64,000 bases of DNA from Hepsetus odoe (GCA_017165825.1 CM029377.1:24270386-24334385); one strand, 5' to 3'. Positions 1 to 10,875 are shown, numbered from the stretch's first letter. Numbers and translations: made by a program. Notes: generated by a model from the sequence alone, not told the origin.

Positions 1-37
1 CATTTAAATCTCTTTAATCACTTTAATTCGGTGGATG

Positions 38-237
38 GTGGTGGTCTAGTGGTAGGGTACTAGCCTATGGACCTATGGCTCAAGAGGTCCCAGGTTTGAA
101 TCCCACCTCTAGCACTACCAACACTGGGTCCCTGAGCAAGACCCTTAACCTGAGTTGCTCCAGGGGGGACTGTCCCTGCAATCAAGGTATGGAAGTCACT
201 CTGGAAAAGAGCCTCTGCTAAATGCCATAACGTAAAT
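38..237 (+). repeat. tRNA-derived SINE, family 1 (full length)
   Basis: Begins with an A-box-like stretch (tggtctagtggtaggg) and a B-box (ggtttgaatccc), as in a Pol III tRNA-type promoter. It then has a unique body (cactgggtccctgagcaagac) and ends in a LINE-derived tail of the form ctctggataagagcgtctgctaaatg. The same element recurs at least seven more times in the window on both strands. The 3' tail is of the type fish SINEs share with partner LINEs, which supply reverse transcriptase. Confidence 0.85.
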
Positions 238-280
238 CAATTTAATCCCTTCAACCACAGTTTGATTGTTTCAAATATAT

Positions 281-560
281 TATGATGGCCTGTATGCCAC
301 CTATATGCAATTAATGGATATGAGGCATATAAACTGATTTGATAAATTATTTGTGGGTTTCACAAGTATCTGAATGCATGAAATGTTGAGCTGTAGTCAT
401 GTTCTTTCAGTAAACAGTGAAATAAACTTGCTAGGTATTGACTTTAGTGCATTATGATGTCCTATATGCCATTTATATACAAAATAATGGAAATGAAGCA
501 TATAAATTGATTTCTGTGACATTTATTTTGAAACTCGCAGACTTATCAACACCCTTCATG
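281..560 (+). repeat. Relic of the subterminal arm of the MULE/Ulp1-type transposon
   Basis: Two tandem units of about 171 bp, each starting tatgatg(g/t)cc and containing atggatatgaggcatataaa, gtttcacaag and catgttctttcag. They match the two 170-bp units at 59,421-59,740. The second unit runs into ttgaaactcgcagact, which corresponds to ttgaaaatcgcagactt in the terminal inverted repeat at about 59,810. So this is a piece of a second copy of the same transposon family, in the orientation of the right arm at 60 kb, with internal deletions. Confidence 0.7.
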
Positions 561-1029
561 AAAGCCTGTCTGAGGGAGCTGTTTTGTAACATTGTGTTGT
601 TGTAACTGGTTTTCTGTGATAATGTCTGATCTTCCCTCTTGCAGTACTGAGATAAACAGGACTGAACGCTGGTGTGTCATCATGGCCTCTGTGTTGTAGA
701 GAGGGTTAGACCCATTGTCTTTACAGTGGTGTTAAAAGCGGGAACCAGAGGTTAATGATATTGTGGAGGTGAAGAGGATGAGTCACCAGCATGTAATCAG
801 TGCTGCTCCACTCAGCTGGACTGGGAGGAGTCAGATCCTCATTCTGAGAGACAGATTGGCTGGACATGCACAAGAGCAGACTTGTTACAAAGGGAAGTGA
901 TTTGTGATAAATGTCAAATAAACTGTCCTGTAAACCTAGGATGCTGAGCACCCTGACCTCCAACGTCCCTCTTGGTGAAAAATAAAATAAAAAATCACAA
1001 AAAGATCTTTTACTGAAGATCCCTGATCA
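561..1029. other. Unassigned spacer
   Basis: No reading frame with family resemblance and no repeat shared with the rest of the window was recognised. A frame on the minus strand at 721-963 is short and has no recognisable motif. Confidence 0.4.
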
Positions 1030-3637
1030 CATGATTTACGTTTACATCTAAGGGAAAGAATGTTTATGAACAAGCTTATTTGTTGTTAATATTGATGAAA
1101 CCAAGGTAAAAATACAAATGCACACTCAGTTCAACGGGGTAAAACATTGGGAAGGCCAGAAATTGAAAACAACTAACAAACTCTCATAACTCGCTTTAGA
1201 AGCGTCAGAGCGAGCTCTAAGCGCTGGAATCGCTTTTTCAGCGCCTTCTGGCTCGTTTTGGCACGTTTACATCAAAGTGAGAGAATGTTTATGAACAAGC
1301 TTATTTGTTGTTAATATTGATGAAAACAAAGTAAAAATACAATTGCAGACTCAGTTGAACGGGGCAAAACATTGGGAAGGCCAGAAATTGAAAACAACTA
1401 ACAAACTCTTATGCTTTAGAAGCGTCAGAGCGAGCTCTAAGCGCTAGAATCACGTTTTCAGACCATTCTTGCTCGATTTGGCACGTTTACATTAAAGTGA
1501 GAAAATGTTTATGAACAAGCTTAATATTTATAAACAACGTTTATTTGTACTGAATAATGATGAAAACAAGGTAAAAATACAAATGCACACTCAGTTCAAT
1601 GGGGCAAAACATTGGGAAGGCCAGAAATAGAAAACAACTAACAAACTCTCATAACTCGCTTTAGGAGCGTCTGAGCGAGCTCTAAGCGCTGGAATCGGCT
1701 TTTCAGCGTCTTCTGGCTCGTTTTGGCATGTTTACATTAAAGTGAGAGAATGTTTATAAACAAGCTTATTTGTTGTTAATAATGATGAAAACAAACTAAA
1801 AATACAAATTCACACTCAGTTTAAAAGGGCAAAGCNNNNNNNNNNNNNNNNNNNNNNNNNNNNNNNNNNNNNNNNNNNNNNNNNNNNNNNNNNNNNNNNN
1901 NNNNNNNNNNNNNNNNNNNNNNNNNNNNNNNNNNNNNNNNNNNNNNNNNNNNNNNNNNNNNNNNNNNNNNNNNNNNNNNNNNNNNNNNNNNNNNNNNNNN
2001 NNNNNNNNNNNNNNNNNNNNNNNNNNNNNNNNNNNNNNNNNNNNNNNNNNNNNNNNNNNNNNNNNNNNNNNNNNNNNNNNNNNNNNNNNNNNNNNNNNNN
2101 NNNNNNNNNNNNNNNNNNNNNNNNNNNNNNNNNNNNNNNNNNNNNNNNNNNNNNNNNNNNNNNNNNNNNNNNNNNNNNNNNNNNNNNNNNNNNNNNNNNN
2201 NNNNNNNNNNNNNNNNNNNNNNNNNNNNNNNNNNNNNNNNNNNNNNNNNNNNNNNNNNNNNNNNNNNNNNNNNNNNNNNNNNNNNNNNNNNNNNNNNNNN
2301 NNNNNNNNNNNNNNNNNNNNNNNNNNNNNNNNNNNNNNNNNNNNNNNNNNNNNNNNNNNNNNNNNNNNNNNNNNNNNNNNNNNNNNNNNNNNNNNNNNNN
2401 NNNNNNNNNNNNNNNNNNNNNNNNNNNNNNNNNNTTATGAACAAGCTTATTTGTTGTTAATAATGATGAAAACAAGGTAAAAATACAAATGCACACTCAG
2501 TTCAACGGTGCAAAACATTGGGAAGGCCAGAAATTGAAAACAACTAACAATCTCTTATAACTCTCTTTAGAATCGTCAGAGCGAGCTCTAAGCGCTGGAA
2601 TCGCTTTATTAGCGCCTCTTGGCTCGTTTCGGCGTGTTTACATTAAAGAGAGAGAATGTTCATAAACAAGCTTTATTTGTTGTTAATAATGATGAAAACA
2701 AACAAAAAATACAATTGCAGACTCAGTTTAACGAGTCATCAGGTTGGTCGCGCCAGAATTTGAAAACAAGAGCAAAACACTTTTTGCTTGGTGTAAAAAC
2801 TTCTGCGGGAGCTTTAATGGCCGGAAACGCTTTTTTGCGGCACATATTGCCAAAGCAGCACGTTTGCTTTATAGAGAGAGAATGTTAAAAAACAAGCTTT
2901 ATTTGTTGTTAATAATGATTAAAACATACCAAAAATGCAATCGCAGACTCAGTTTAACAGGTCATTACGTCGGGAGCGCCAGAAAGTGAAAACAATTGCA
3001 TAACATGTATACATGGTTGAATTGCCTCTGTGCATACTGCAAGCACTGGGGTCACTCTTTTTCATCATATTGGCTACAAGCAGCAAATTTACAGCATTTA
3101 AAGTGAATGTCAAAAAGCATGCTTTATTCCGTGTTTATAATGATGAACACATGCTAGAAATACAATTGCAGACTCAGTTGAACAGGTTATCACGTCGGGA
3201 TCGCTAGAAAATGAAATCAATTGCAAAACATGTATATTTTGTTTTAAAAGCATCTCTGCTTACTTGAAGCGCTGGCGAAGCTCTTTTTTTGAAAGTTTGC
3301 TCCATGCATCCAGTTTACGGCATGGAAAGATTAAGTTAAAAATCATGCTTTATTTGGTGTTTAAAATGATGAACACATACTAGTAATGCAATTGCAGACT
3401 CAGTTGAACAGGTTATCACATCGGGGTCGCCAGAAAATGAAAATAATTGAAAAAAACGTATACTTGGTTCAAAAGCTTCGGTGCGTGCTTTTAGCTGGAA
3501 ACATTCTTTTGCAGCATATTGGCTCCAAGCAGCAAATTTACGAAATAGAAAGAGAATGCTGAAAAAAAACTTTATATTTTATTTATTATGATGAAAAAAT
3601 TATAGAAATGCAATTGCAGACTCAACTTTCTTTGCCC
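1030..3637 (+). repeat. Tandem satellite, roughly 225-243 bp unit
   Basis: The landmark gtttacatNaaagtgagagaatgtt recurs near 1,262, 1,485, 1,728 and 2,632, with more diverged versions near 2,860, 3,090, 3,320 and 3,530. Each unit also carries aacaagctt(t)atttgttgttaataatgatgaaaac, cagactcagttNaacNgg and a block rich in agcgctgg / gagcgagctc. Units 1-4 are close to each other, while those after 2,640 drift steadily and lose the gcgct block. A further fragment at 14,298-14,345 lies beyond ERV A. Confidence 0.85.
1836..2434. other. Assembly gap (599 N)
   Basis: Run of N inside the satellite array, most likely a scaffold gap where units could not be assembled. The true copy number of the satellite is therefore unknown. 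Confidence 0.99.
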
Positions 3638-3830
3638 ATCTTCCACCTACTATAAACACTTATAAATCTCTTCTGGCCAAAGTGCCTGTTGCACATAGCT
3701 GCATTAACCAGATAACATAGGAATGAAAGAGGGGGTTTGTCTCACAGTTACAAAATAATCTTCTATACTAGAAGAGTGATCTTAATACTAGTGCAGAGTT
3801 CTTTCATTTTCCATCATATTCCCCCTTTTG
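3638..3830 (-). repeat. ERV A 3' LTR remnant and polypurine tract
   Basis: On the minus strand CAAAAGGGGG (3,830-3,821) is a polypurine tract, followed by about 180 bp of LTR. The last 39 bp (tataagtgtttatag... to ggcaaagaaag) recur at about 14,258-14,297, the broken 5' LTR. The LTR is cut off by the satellite at 3,638. Confidence 0.6.
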
Positions 3831-3999
3831 ATCATTAAATCACCTTAAATATGGAAAATGAAAAGAACTCATAATGCAATGCTGATAGCCTCTTAATGCA
3901 ACAATATCACAGATTTAAGCTAAAGAATACAAAATTCTTTTTCACAACTCTTCCTCATCTTCTTCTTTAGAGCTGACCATATCATATTTTTTGGTCTCC

Positions 4000-5000
4000 A
4001 TTTGGTCTCAGATTCAGGTCTGGAAACAAATCTGAGTTGTTGGCATGACTTTCCTTCTATGTGCATCATCCGTTGGATTATTGTCACTGTAAAAAACAAG
4101 GTACACACAGCAAAGACACAGGAATCCTACAGCGATGGGTATTATCATTATAAACAGATGCCAGTATGGTCCCATGAAGGTATACAACCAACTATACCAG
4201 CCATTATCTACTGGTGTAGGAGTAGCAATTACACTTTTCATGTGCTCTATCAGATTAGTAATGTTGTCATGATTATCTGGAATGTAGAAACAACATGAGG
4301 TGTTTAGAAGCTTACAGACACCACCACTTAGCTAAGTTGTTCTAGAGCTATCATATTTTACGGACTGCTTGTCTGATACCTTTTTATCTCACTGTTTATT
4401 AGGCCAAGAGCTACTGATGAGTCATCGGCCAATGCAGCTACTCGATATGCTAGTCCATTTATCTTATTCTTATACTTTGTTGTAAAAGGCGCTATACAAG
4501 AATAAATTGAATTATTCAATGCTGCGGTAGTACCACCTCCCAGAAAGAGTGACCACCCTACAGCTGACCCTGGTGATGTCCATGGATCAGCTAAAGTGTA
4601 CCCATTATAATGTTAATTTCTCTTGCTCCTATGCTGGGCAGCTAAAACTCTTTCAAATGGATTGCAGGGCAGCAACATTCACCTTGTGATTGGCATATGC
4701 GAATAAGCCCTTGCACCAAACACCCACATGAACTTGTCGTTGGTGTCCTTTCCTGGAGCAAAAGGACAAATAAACAGACTGCACTGGAATTTGTTCTGTT
4801 GGTATTCACTTCCATTGCTATTTTATAGGTTAACAGCATTGCTGACCACGAGGTGTAAAGAGAATGACAAACCCAGTAGCCACTGGTTACAGACAGGTTC
4901 CTCTTCACTTCTAAAGCCATGGGACACACACTGTGTTGCCTCTGCATCATTCTAGTGATTTGTTCATGTCCTCATTTATTGTTGGTGCAATTTTTTTCGC
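4000..5000 (-). pseudogene. ERV A envelope remnant
   Basis: Minus-strand frames at 4,241-4,014 and 4,950-4,642 look like retroviral Env. One holds a hydrophobic membrane anchor (IMIIPIAVGFLCLCC) preceded by an aromatic stretch (WYSWLYTFMGPYW). The other holds a Cys-rich surface or ectodomain piece (RNLSVTSGYWVC). Order and strand fit the position downstream of integrase and just before the polypurine tract. Frames are broken, so no intact protein is encoded. Confidence 0.55.
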
Positions 5001-5136
5001 TACCATTTTTACAGCTTTTGCTGTCATTTTAATCAGAACAATCTAATTTAATAGGAACTCATCATTGAGATTGGGGTGTTATTTTATGTTCCTTTGTGCA
5101 TTCAGCTACCAGGTAGAGGAGTTGGGTGAATCTTTA

Positions 5137-6004
5137 TCATTCTTGACAGATCTGTGATACAAGTGTAGGAAATGCCCACTCGCCCTCGTCCCACTCATTG
5201 AGACTCCAAACACCCTTTCCCTTCACCTGATCTCCAGACTGCACCCTTTCTACAGTGTGAAGCATGTATCCATGTAGTTGACCCCAACTGCAGTGAAGGT
5301 GGCTGAAAGAGCTACGTGGATACATGAGACAGCTGTCAGCAACACCTGGAATGGTTTTCATCTGAACTCCTTCACCAGCACCAGGTCTCTAGGTTTCAAA
5401 TCATGCAGCAGGCAGGTGTTTCGGCTAGTTTCGGCAACACATCTCTTACCAGCTGGTGCATAGAACAAAGAATAGCAGGCAACTGACAACAATAGCAACA
5501 TTTCATCATCACAGTGTGTTAAACATGCTCTTGCTGCTTTACCTCCAGGCAGTCCCATGCCTAGATTCATAGGTTTGCCAAACAGAATTGCAAATGGGCT
5601 CAAGTTTGTTCTGCCCCGTCTATGCATCCTTATGCATATGAGGACCAATTGCAGTGCAAGTCTGTCTCCTCACAGCCTTTTACCACTTTGTTAAGAGTGC
5701 CATTTTCTCTACTCCTCCTGCACTCTGCTGATGGTATGCACAATGTTTCTCAGGTCAGTTTCTAGGTGTGTGCTAAATTCTGTGATTGCCTGACTGACAA
5801 ATGCTGGTCCATTGTCAGTGCTTAATCTGCGATGAACTCCCCATCTCGGTATGATTTCTTTAAGCAGTACCTTGGCCACTCCCTTTGCATCTTTTTTGCT
5901 GGTTGGAAAAGCCTCTACCCATTTTGAGATCATGTCAACTATCACCAAACAGTACTTTTTCCCTTTTGAGGAGGTTAATTCAATAAAGTCCATTATCAGA
6001 TTTT
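5137..6004 (-). pseudogene. ERV A integrase, catalytic core and C-terminus
   Basis: The core begins with NLIMDFIEL (first catalytic Asp), continues through CLVIVDMISKWVEAFP and reaches STDNGPAF (second Asp). The region with the catalytic Glu is lost between frames. The C-terminal part has TNLSPFAILFGKP and LKPRDLVLVKEF, which are typical of gamma/epsilon-like integrases. The N-terminal zinc finger lies on the far side of the L2 insertion (7,990-8,185). Near 5,263-5,326 a short coding segment is inverted (see findings). Confidence 0.8.
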
Positions 6005-6009
6005 CAAAG

Positions 6010-7984
6010 TGTCTCAGAGTGTCTCCGAGATCCAAGATGGCGGCGCGGTAATATGCAGCGACATGGCTCAGCAACAGCGTTCCGAACACCACCATTCAGC
6101 TAGCTGGACTCTCCACGTTTTGCTTGGACAGAAACACCGCTCTGTCCGGCAAGAGTCGCGGAGGGGGGCTGTGTGTTTATATAAACCCAATGGTGTACGA
6201 ACGCTTGTATCGACTCATTGTTCGACACTGCTGGAGGTCCTTACAGTCGGGTGCAGACATTTTTATCTGCCCAGGGAGTTCTCTACAGTTTTTATTATAG
6301 AGGTCTACCCAGCGCTAGCGATAACAGCGCTAATGCTAACAGCACGATGGCTGAACTTTATTGAACGATCAGCGAGCTCCAAAACTCCCACCCATGACTG
6401 TTCATCATTGCCGGAGATTTCAATCAGGCAAATCTCAGGTCAGTTCTCCGTAAATTTCATCAACATGTGAACTTTGCAATGAGGGGGGAAAACATGCTGG
6501 ATTGTGTTTACACAAACCTGCCAGCGTACAGACCCATCGTCAGGCGTGTGAGGCCCACCCTGAAGCAGGTAAAGCCCTGGCCCACAGGGGCCATCTCTGC
6601 TCTTCAGGAATGCTTTGAACACACCGACTGGGACATGTTTAGGGAGGCTGCAACCTACGGTGACTCCATTAACCTGGAGGAGTACAAAGCTTCAGTGACT
6701 GGCTACATCAGCAAGTGCATTGAGGATATTACTATCTCCAAGTTCATCATCACACGACACAACCAGAAGCCATGGATGACTGCAGAAGCACGCAGACTCC
6801 TGATAACTCAGGACAAGGCCTTCAAGTCGGGGGACGAGGCCGCCCTAAGAACAGCAAGGGCAAACCTGTCTCAGGCCATCAGAGAAGCAGTGCGAACTCA
6901 TGCAGAGAGAATCCATGGCCACTTCGGAAACATCAGTGACACATGGCGCATGTGGCAGGGCATTCAAGCCCTCACCAACTACAGGACATCTCCACCGAGA
7001 GATGGAAGAATGCTGTTCATCGACTACAGTTCAGCATTCAACTCCAGGCCCAGCAGCCTCAGCTTCTTACTCAGATGCTGAGGGATGATGAACATCTCCC
7101 TCTGCAACTGTATCCTGGACTTCCTGACTGGGAGACCCCAATCAGTCAGGATCAGTAACAGCACCTCCAACACCATCACGCTGAGCACAGGGGCCTCTCA
7201 GGGCTGTGTGCTCAGCCCACTGCTGTTCGCTGCTGTGCACTGCCAAGCACAGCTTGAACCACATCATCAAATTCGCTGATGATAAAACCGTGGTGGGTCT
7301 GATCAGCAGTGAAGATGAGGCAGCTTACAGAGGGGAGTAAGCCGTACTTCCTACATAGACTGAGGTAAGCCCATCTCTCACCTTCCATTCTCACCATCTT
7401 CTACAGAGGAACCATCGAAGAGCATCCTGAGCAGCTGCATTATGTATGGGAACTGCAACATCTTAGACCGCAAGTCCCTACAACAGGTAATGAGAACAGC
7501 TAAGAAGATCATCGGGGTCTCTCTGCCCTCTGTAAAGGACATTTTCACCACCCGTTGCATCCGCAAAGCAACCAGCATTGTGGATGATCCCTCTCACCCA
7601 TCCGGGAAAAGGTTTCGCAGCATATGGGCCTCTACTTCCAGGATGGAAAATAGTTTCTTCCCCCTGGCCATCAGACTCTTAAACCGCTAATGTCTCCACA
7701 CCTATTATTCATCTGTTTCTATCTGTTTCTATTTCTGTTACTGCCCAACAACCTGGGCTGCTTTGTTCTATAACACTGCAGCCCTCTTACGGATGAATGT
7801 ACTATTTATTGTATTGTCTGTTGTTGTCTGTTGTCTGCACTTGTTGCCTTGTCTTGTGTATTATGTTGTGTCTTATGTTGTCTTGTGTGTAGCACCAGGG
7901 TCCTGGAGGAACTATATTTCTTTTCACTATGTACTGTGTATATGGCTGAAATGACAATAAAATCCTACTTGACTTACTACTTGA
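6010..7984 (+). mobile_element. L2-type non-LTR retrotransposon, internally deleted
   Basis: Starts with tgtctccgagatccaagatggcggcg and ends in gacaataaaatcctacttgacttactacttga, a 3' end shared with the copies at 20,190 and 48,534. It carries pieces of the endonuclease C-terminus (MLDCVYTNL) and reverse transcriptase (LFIDYSSAFN, STGASQGCVLSPLLF) plus the conserved 3' coding part (KKIIGVSLPSVKD). Frames are broken and long internal stretches are missing relative to the 48-51 kb copy. It is bounded by caaag at 6,005-6,009 and 7,985-7,989. Confidence 0.85.
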
Positions 7985-7989
7985 CAAAG

Positions 7990-8185
7990 GGATCATCTGG
8001 TGGTGGGTGGGCCATCTGTGTTGTGGTTACACTTTTACCTGAGTTTTTCTGCAGGCAAATTAAACACAATTGGCAATGTTTTTTTCTGCCACAGTCAAAA
8101 ATCCCTTAGTAAACCACAAGGTTTTCATTATATCCACCATCCCCCCTTTTGACACATAGTCAATACCAGTTGGCGTCACGAACAG
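7990..8185 (-). pseudogene. ERV A integrase N-terminus
   Basis: Minus-strand translation gives GMVDIMKTLWFTKGFLTV, then a Cys pair region typical of the HHCC zinc-binding domain (with an in-frame stop), then MAHPPPDDPF. The last residues join in frame to ENLIMDFIEL at 6,004 once the L2 insertion and its 5-bp duplication are set aside. Confidence 0.65.
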
Positions 8186-8401
8186 AATTGACTTGAGGAA
8201 CGGACGGGAAAAAAGCAACACGGTTGACCAAGAGTCAGGCAGGAACAGAAGTGTTGACAGTTTGACAGAGGTAAGGGTATGGAGGAGGTAGCTGGTGTTG
8301 GCTGGTGCCTGGCTCCCCTTGCAAGTAAAAACTGCAGATCCTGTGTCTGGTGTTTTCCTTCGTTCTACTGTCTCTGCGTAAAGGAATTTTCTGACATTAC
8401 T

Positions 8402-8418
8402 TGGTCCTTCGAGCCGGA
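8402..8418 (+). promoter_or_regulatory. Primer-binding site, tRNA-Tyr type (ERV D)
   Basis: tggtccttcgagccgga lies 5 bp after the end of the 5' LTR (...ctgaca, 8,396). It is the complement of the 3' end of tRNA-Tyr (TCCGGCTCGAAGGA plus CCA), as recalled from the eukaryotic tRNA-Tyr sequence. The identical site occurs in ERV C at 23,789-23,805. Confidence 0.75.
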
Positions 8419-8706
8419 TTGCTACATATCCGTGTCCCTGTGGAGCACTTGGAGGACGCTGAAGTCTGTGTACAGCCCACGAGTCTGGGACCGTGGAAGA
8501 AAGCCCGCCATAGTGAGTTCTATGTTGGCCAGTTAGTCTCGAGTTGTTCTGCTGGACCGGATTGACGCGATCTGAACATTTTTGGTTGAAACGGTGAGAG
8601 TGTGGGAAAACAGGTAAGACAAGGATTTTTTGGAATAGTGCTGGAAGGTTCAGGGAACCTTAGAAAGACGTCTAGAGAGTCTGGGACTGTTAGAGTAGAT
8701 GGAGAG

Positions 8707-9250
8707 ATGGATCCGACCCAGCATATGACAAACTGGGACCACAAAAAGTATACGTATACAAGGTTACCACAAAGGTATTGCAAGCCCTACTATATTTTCC
8801 GCTGCTATAAAAAGTTGTTTAGCTAAATTTACTCCTCCGTGTTCCTGTCAAATATTAGTTTATGTAGATGATATTCTATTAGCATCAAAATCAGAATCAA
8901 TATGTAAAAAGGATACTAGCTCTGCTCAGATATCTAACTGATACGGGTAATAAGGATAAGCTACAATATTGCAAAACTAGTGTTAAATATTTAGGACATA
9001 CACTCACGCCTGACGGTAGAACGGTAAATACAGAGAGAAAAACTGCAATATTATCAGCACCTAAGCCTAAAACAAAAAACAAATGATGTCTTTTTTAGGT
9101 TTGTGCAATGATTGTAGAGCATGGGTACCACATTTCGCTGAGGTAGTTAGCCCCTTGCAAAAAGTGATCTATAATACACCCCTTAACATGGCCTCCCCTC
9201 TGCAATGGACAGAGCAAGCCATAAAGGCATTTATATGAGCAATGAGAACA
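8707..9250 (+). pseudogene. ERV D reverse transcriptase fragment
   Basis: Contains LVYVDDILLASKSES around 8,860-8,900, the YVDD polymerase active-site box, which is intact here but damaged in ERV C. The thumb region follows (VKYLGHTLTPDGR, FLGLCNDCRAWVPHFAEVVSPL). The fragment ends after FI-stop-AM with a TGA at about 9,237 and breaks at cctaaatcta. The same stop and the same left breakpoint occur in ERV C. Confidence 0.8.
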
Positions 9251-9279
9251 AGCCAGTATTACCTAAATCTAGCGACCCA

Positions 9280-10294
9280 CGTAGATACATTTATCACACT
9301 GTAAAAAATCAACCTTAGAAAGTGAGGTAGGAGCCTCAAGGGTGAAGGGTGAAGTCTGACTACAAAGGGGGGTTGTGGTGTAGAAGCAGCTCGTCTCAAA
9401 GTCAGTGAAGAAACCAGCCACCCCTTACTGCTTTAGGGTATCCTACCACACTTGAAACAATGTTGGAAAAAATTATAGTCCTTTAGCCCCAGTAAGAGTT
9501 ACGGACCACACCTTTATCATATCTAAAGGTAACACATCACACACAGGGGGGCGAAAAGCAATAAAAGACTCCGGAACAACGGAACCCATCCAACCAACTA
9601 CACTCATTGGCTATGTGCCCAGCGAGCCTGTGAACCATCACCCAGCGGCTGGGGTGTGGTCCGTGTCTCAAGGGCACGAAGGTCGCTGGTGGAAGTCCAA
9701 CCCCACGATTCGGTATGGGGGTCCGATGTACCTGACGAGCATAAGCATTGGACTAAGGTGGCATTGGCTTTGTTCCCCTGGGTGGGAGTAGCAAAGAACC
9801 TGTTAAGAATTGAAACCATAGATTATTGATTGAGTCTATTTTTAAACGCTGGTATAAAAGTATGGGAAACAAACAATGAGGAGCAGTCAAGCATGAGGAT
9901 GATGGTGCTACAAAATCGAATGGTACTTGATTTACTAACCGCTGAGGAAGGAGGGGTCTGTGTAATGTTAAGTGATACTTGTTGTACGTATATTCCTGAC
10001 AGCACTAGTGAAGGACACGAGATAACTGAGGCCATAGACCAGATGAAGAAAATCCAACATGCTATGTCCCAAGACAATGTTTACCGACCATGGGACCCCT
10101 TCTCCTGGTTCCTATCGGGAGGATGGAAATGCTACCCGTGGTTATTGTGCTTCTATTATATTGTCTTTTCACAGGAGGTGTCATCCCTTGCTTGAGAGCA
10201 ATGCTGTCCAGAATAATAGAGCAGTCAATGCAAGATGTGATGTTGAGTGAAGAATATTACACCCTCCTGTCAGACAACAAAGAAACTTTCAACT
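9280..10294 (+). pseudogene. ERV D integrase tail and envelope
   Basis: Starts with the integrase end encoding ...WIHLSHC. The envelope follows, including LFPWVGVAKN upstream of the transmembrane subunit. It also has the gammaretrovirus-type ectodomain signature, an LQNR...LDLLTAEEGG stretch followed by a CX6CC motif (Cys44, Cys51, Cys52 of the frame at 9,830-10,195). A hydrophobic anchor follows around 10,130-10,190. Much of the surface subunit is deleted, so the gene is dead. Confidence 0.7.
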
Positions 10295-10394
10295 AAGTGT
10301 AAATTGTTAAAGGTGTTATGAAAATGAAGGAACTGCAGAAAACTGAAAAGAGATGCAGTACTGGAATTTGTCAATGGACATTTATCAATGATAA

Positions 10395-10406
10395 ACAGGA
10401 GGGAAA
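10395..10406 (+). promoter_or_regulatory. ERV D polypurine tract
   Basis: acaggagggaaa directly precedes the LTR start TGTTAAG. The identical tract precedes the 3' LTR of ERV C at 29,801-29,812. By family analogy it primes plus-strand DNA synthesis. Confidence 0.7.
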
Positions 10407-10875
10407 TGTTAAGAAAATCGTAAATATTTATCATTGGTCCCTGCGATGGGCTGGCGACCTGTCCAGGGTGCGTCCCCTGTCCTCACCCTGTGTGCGCTGG
10501 GTTGGACACCAGCACTCCCACGCAACCCCGTTTGGGACAAGCGGCAGAAAATGGATGGATTTATCATTGATGATGAACTGTTGACCTTTTCGGAATCCTT
10601 CTTTATTTACGACTTCTGCAAAAAGCTTGTTATGACAGTTGACCTTTGTGCCTGAACCTTGCCAGACACAGAATTTCTTTTTTCTGTTTACCATTTTGTA
10701 ACAAGGAATGTGGGCTAATTGCCGTTGTAAAATCAGAAAAGTGAATAAAAGGCTTGCAGAGGGGGAAGCACTTCGGAGGAGGTAGCTGGTGTTGGCTGGC
10801 TTGCCAGTAAAAACTGCAGATCCTGTGTTTGTTTTCCTTCGTTCTACTGTCTCTGCGTACAGGAATTTTCTGACA
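10407..10875 (+). repeat. ERV D 3' LTR, split by a SINE/LINE tail
   Basis: Runs from tgttaagaaaatcgtaaat to ggaattttctgaca and contains gtgaataaaaggc (aataaa polyadenylation signal at about 10,744). Without the insert at 10,437-10,556 it is about 345 bp, like the LTRs of ERV C. It is more diverged than those, so this copy is older. Confidence 0.85.
10437..10556 (+). repeat. SINE 3'-tail insertion inside the ERV D LTR
   Basis: Sequence ccctgcgatgggctggcgac... to gcggcagaaaatggatgg matches the tail of the composite SINE at 44,085-44,335. Flanking tttatcattg occurs on both sides (about 10,426 and 10,559), consistent with a 10-bp target-site duplication. Confidence 0.75.

Larger units (their letters stand above)
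8276..10875 (+). mobile_element. Defective endogenous retrovirus D (same family as C)
   Basis: A deletion derivative of the family at 23,434-30,164, inserted in ERV A and in the opposite orientation. It keeps the end of the 5' LTR (8,276-8,396), a tRNA-Tyr primer site, about 290 bp of leader, the middle of reverse transcriptase, the integrase tail, envelope, polypurine tract and a 3' LTR. gag, protease, RNase H and the integrase core are absent. Leader joins directly to reverse transcriptase at about 8,705, where a ggatcc sits at the junction. Confidence 0.8.

Noticed and set aside
38..110. tRNA gene
   Set aside because: A and B boxes are present, but the sequence belongs to a dispersed SINE with a LINE-like tail and does not form a proper cloverleaf. 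The same applies to all other SINE heads.
1816..2496. Long frames across the N run
   Set aside because: They consist of unknown bases only.
1030..3637. CRISPR-like array
   Set aside because: Whole roughly 230-bp units repeat without unique spacers, in a vertebrate genome; it is a satellite.
8165..8190. ttggcgtcacgaacagaattgac looks like a tRNA-Lys-type retroviral primer site
   Set aside because: It is not preceded by an LTR end. The minus strand here reads through as ERV A integrase (TPTGIDYVS-like), so the match is chance.
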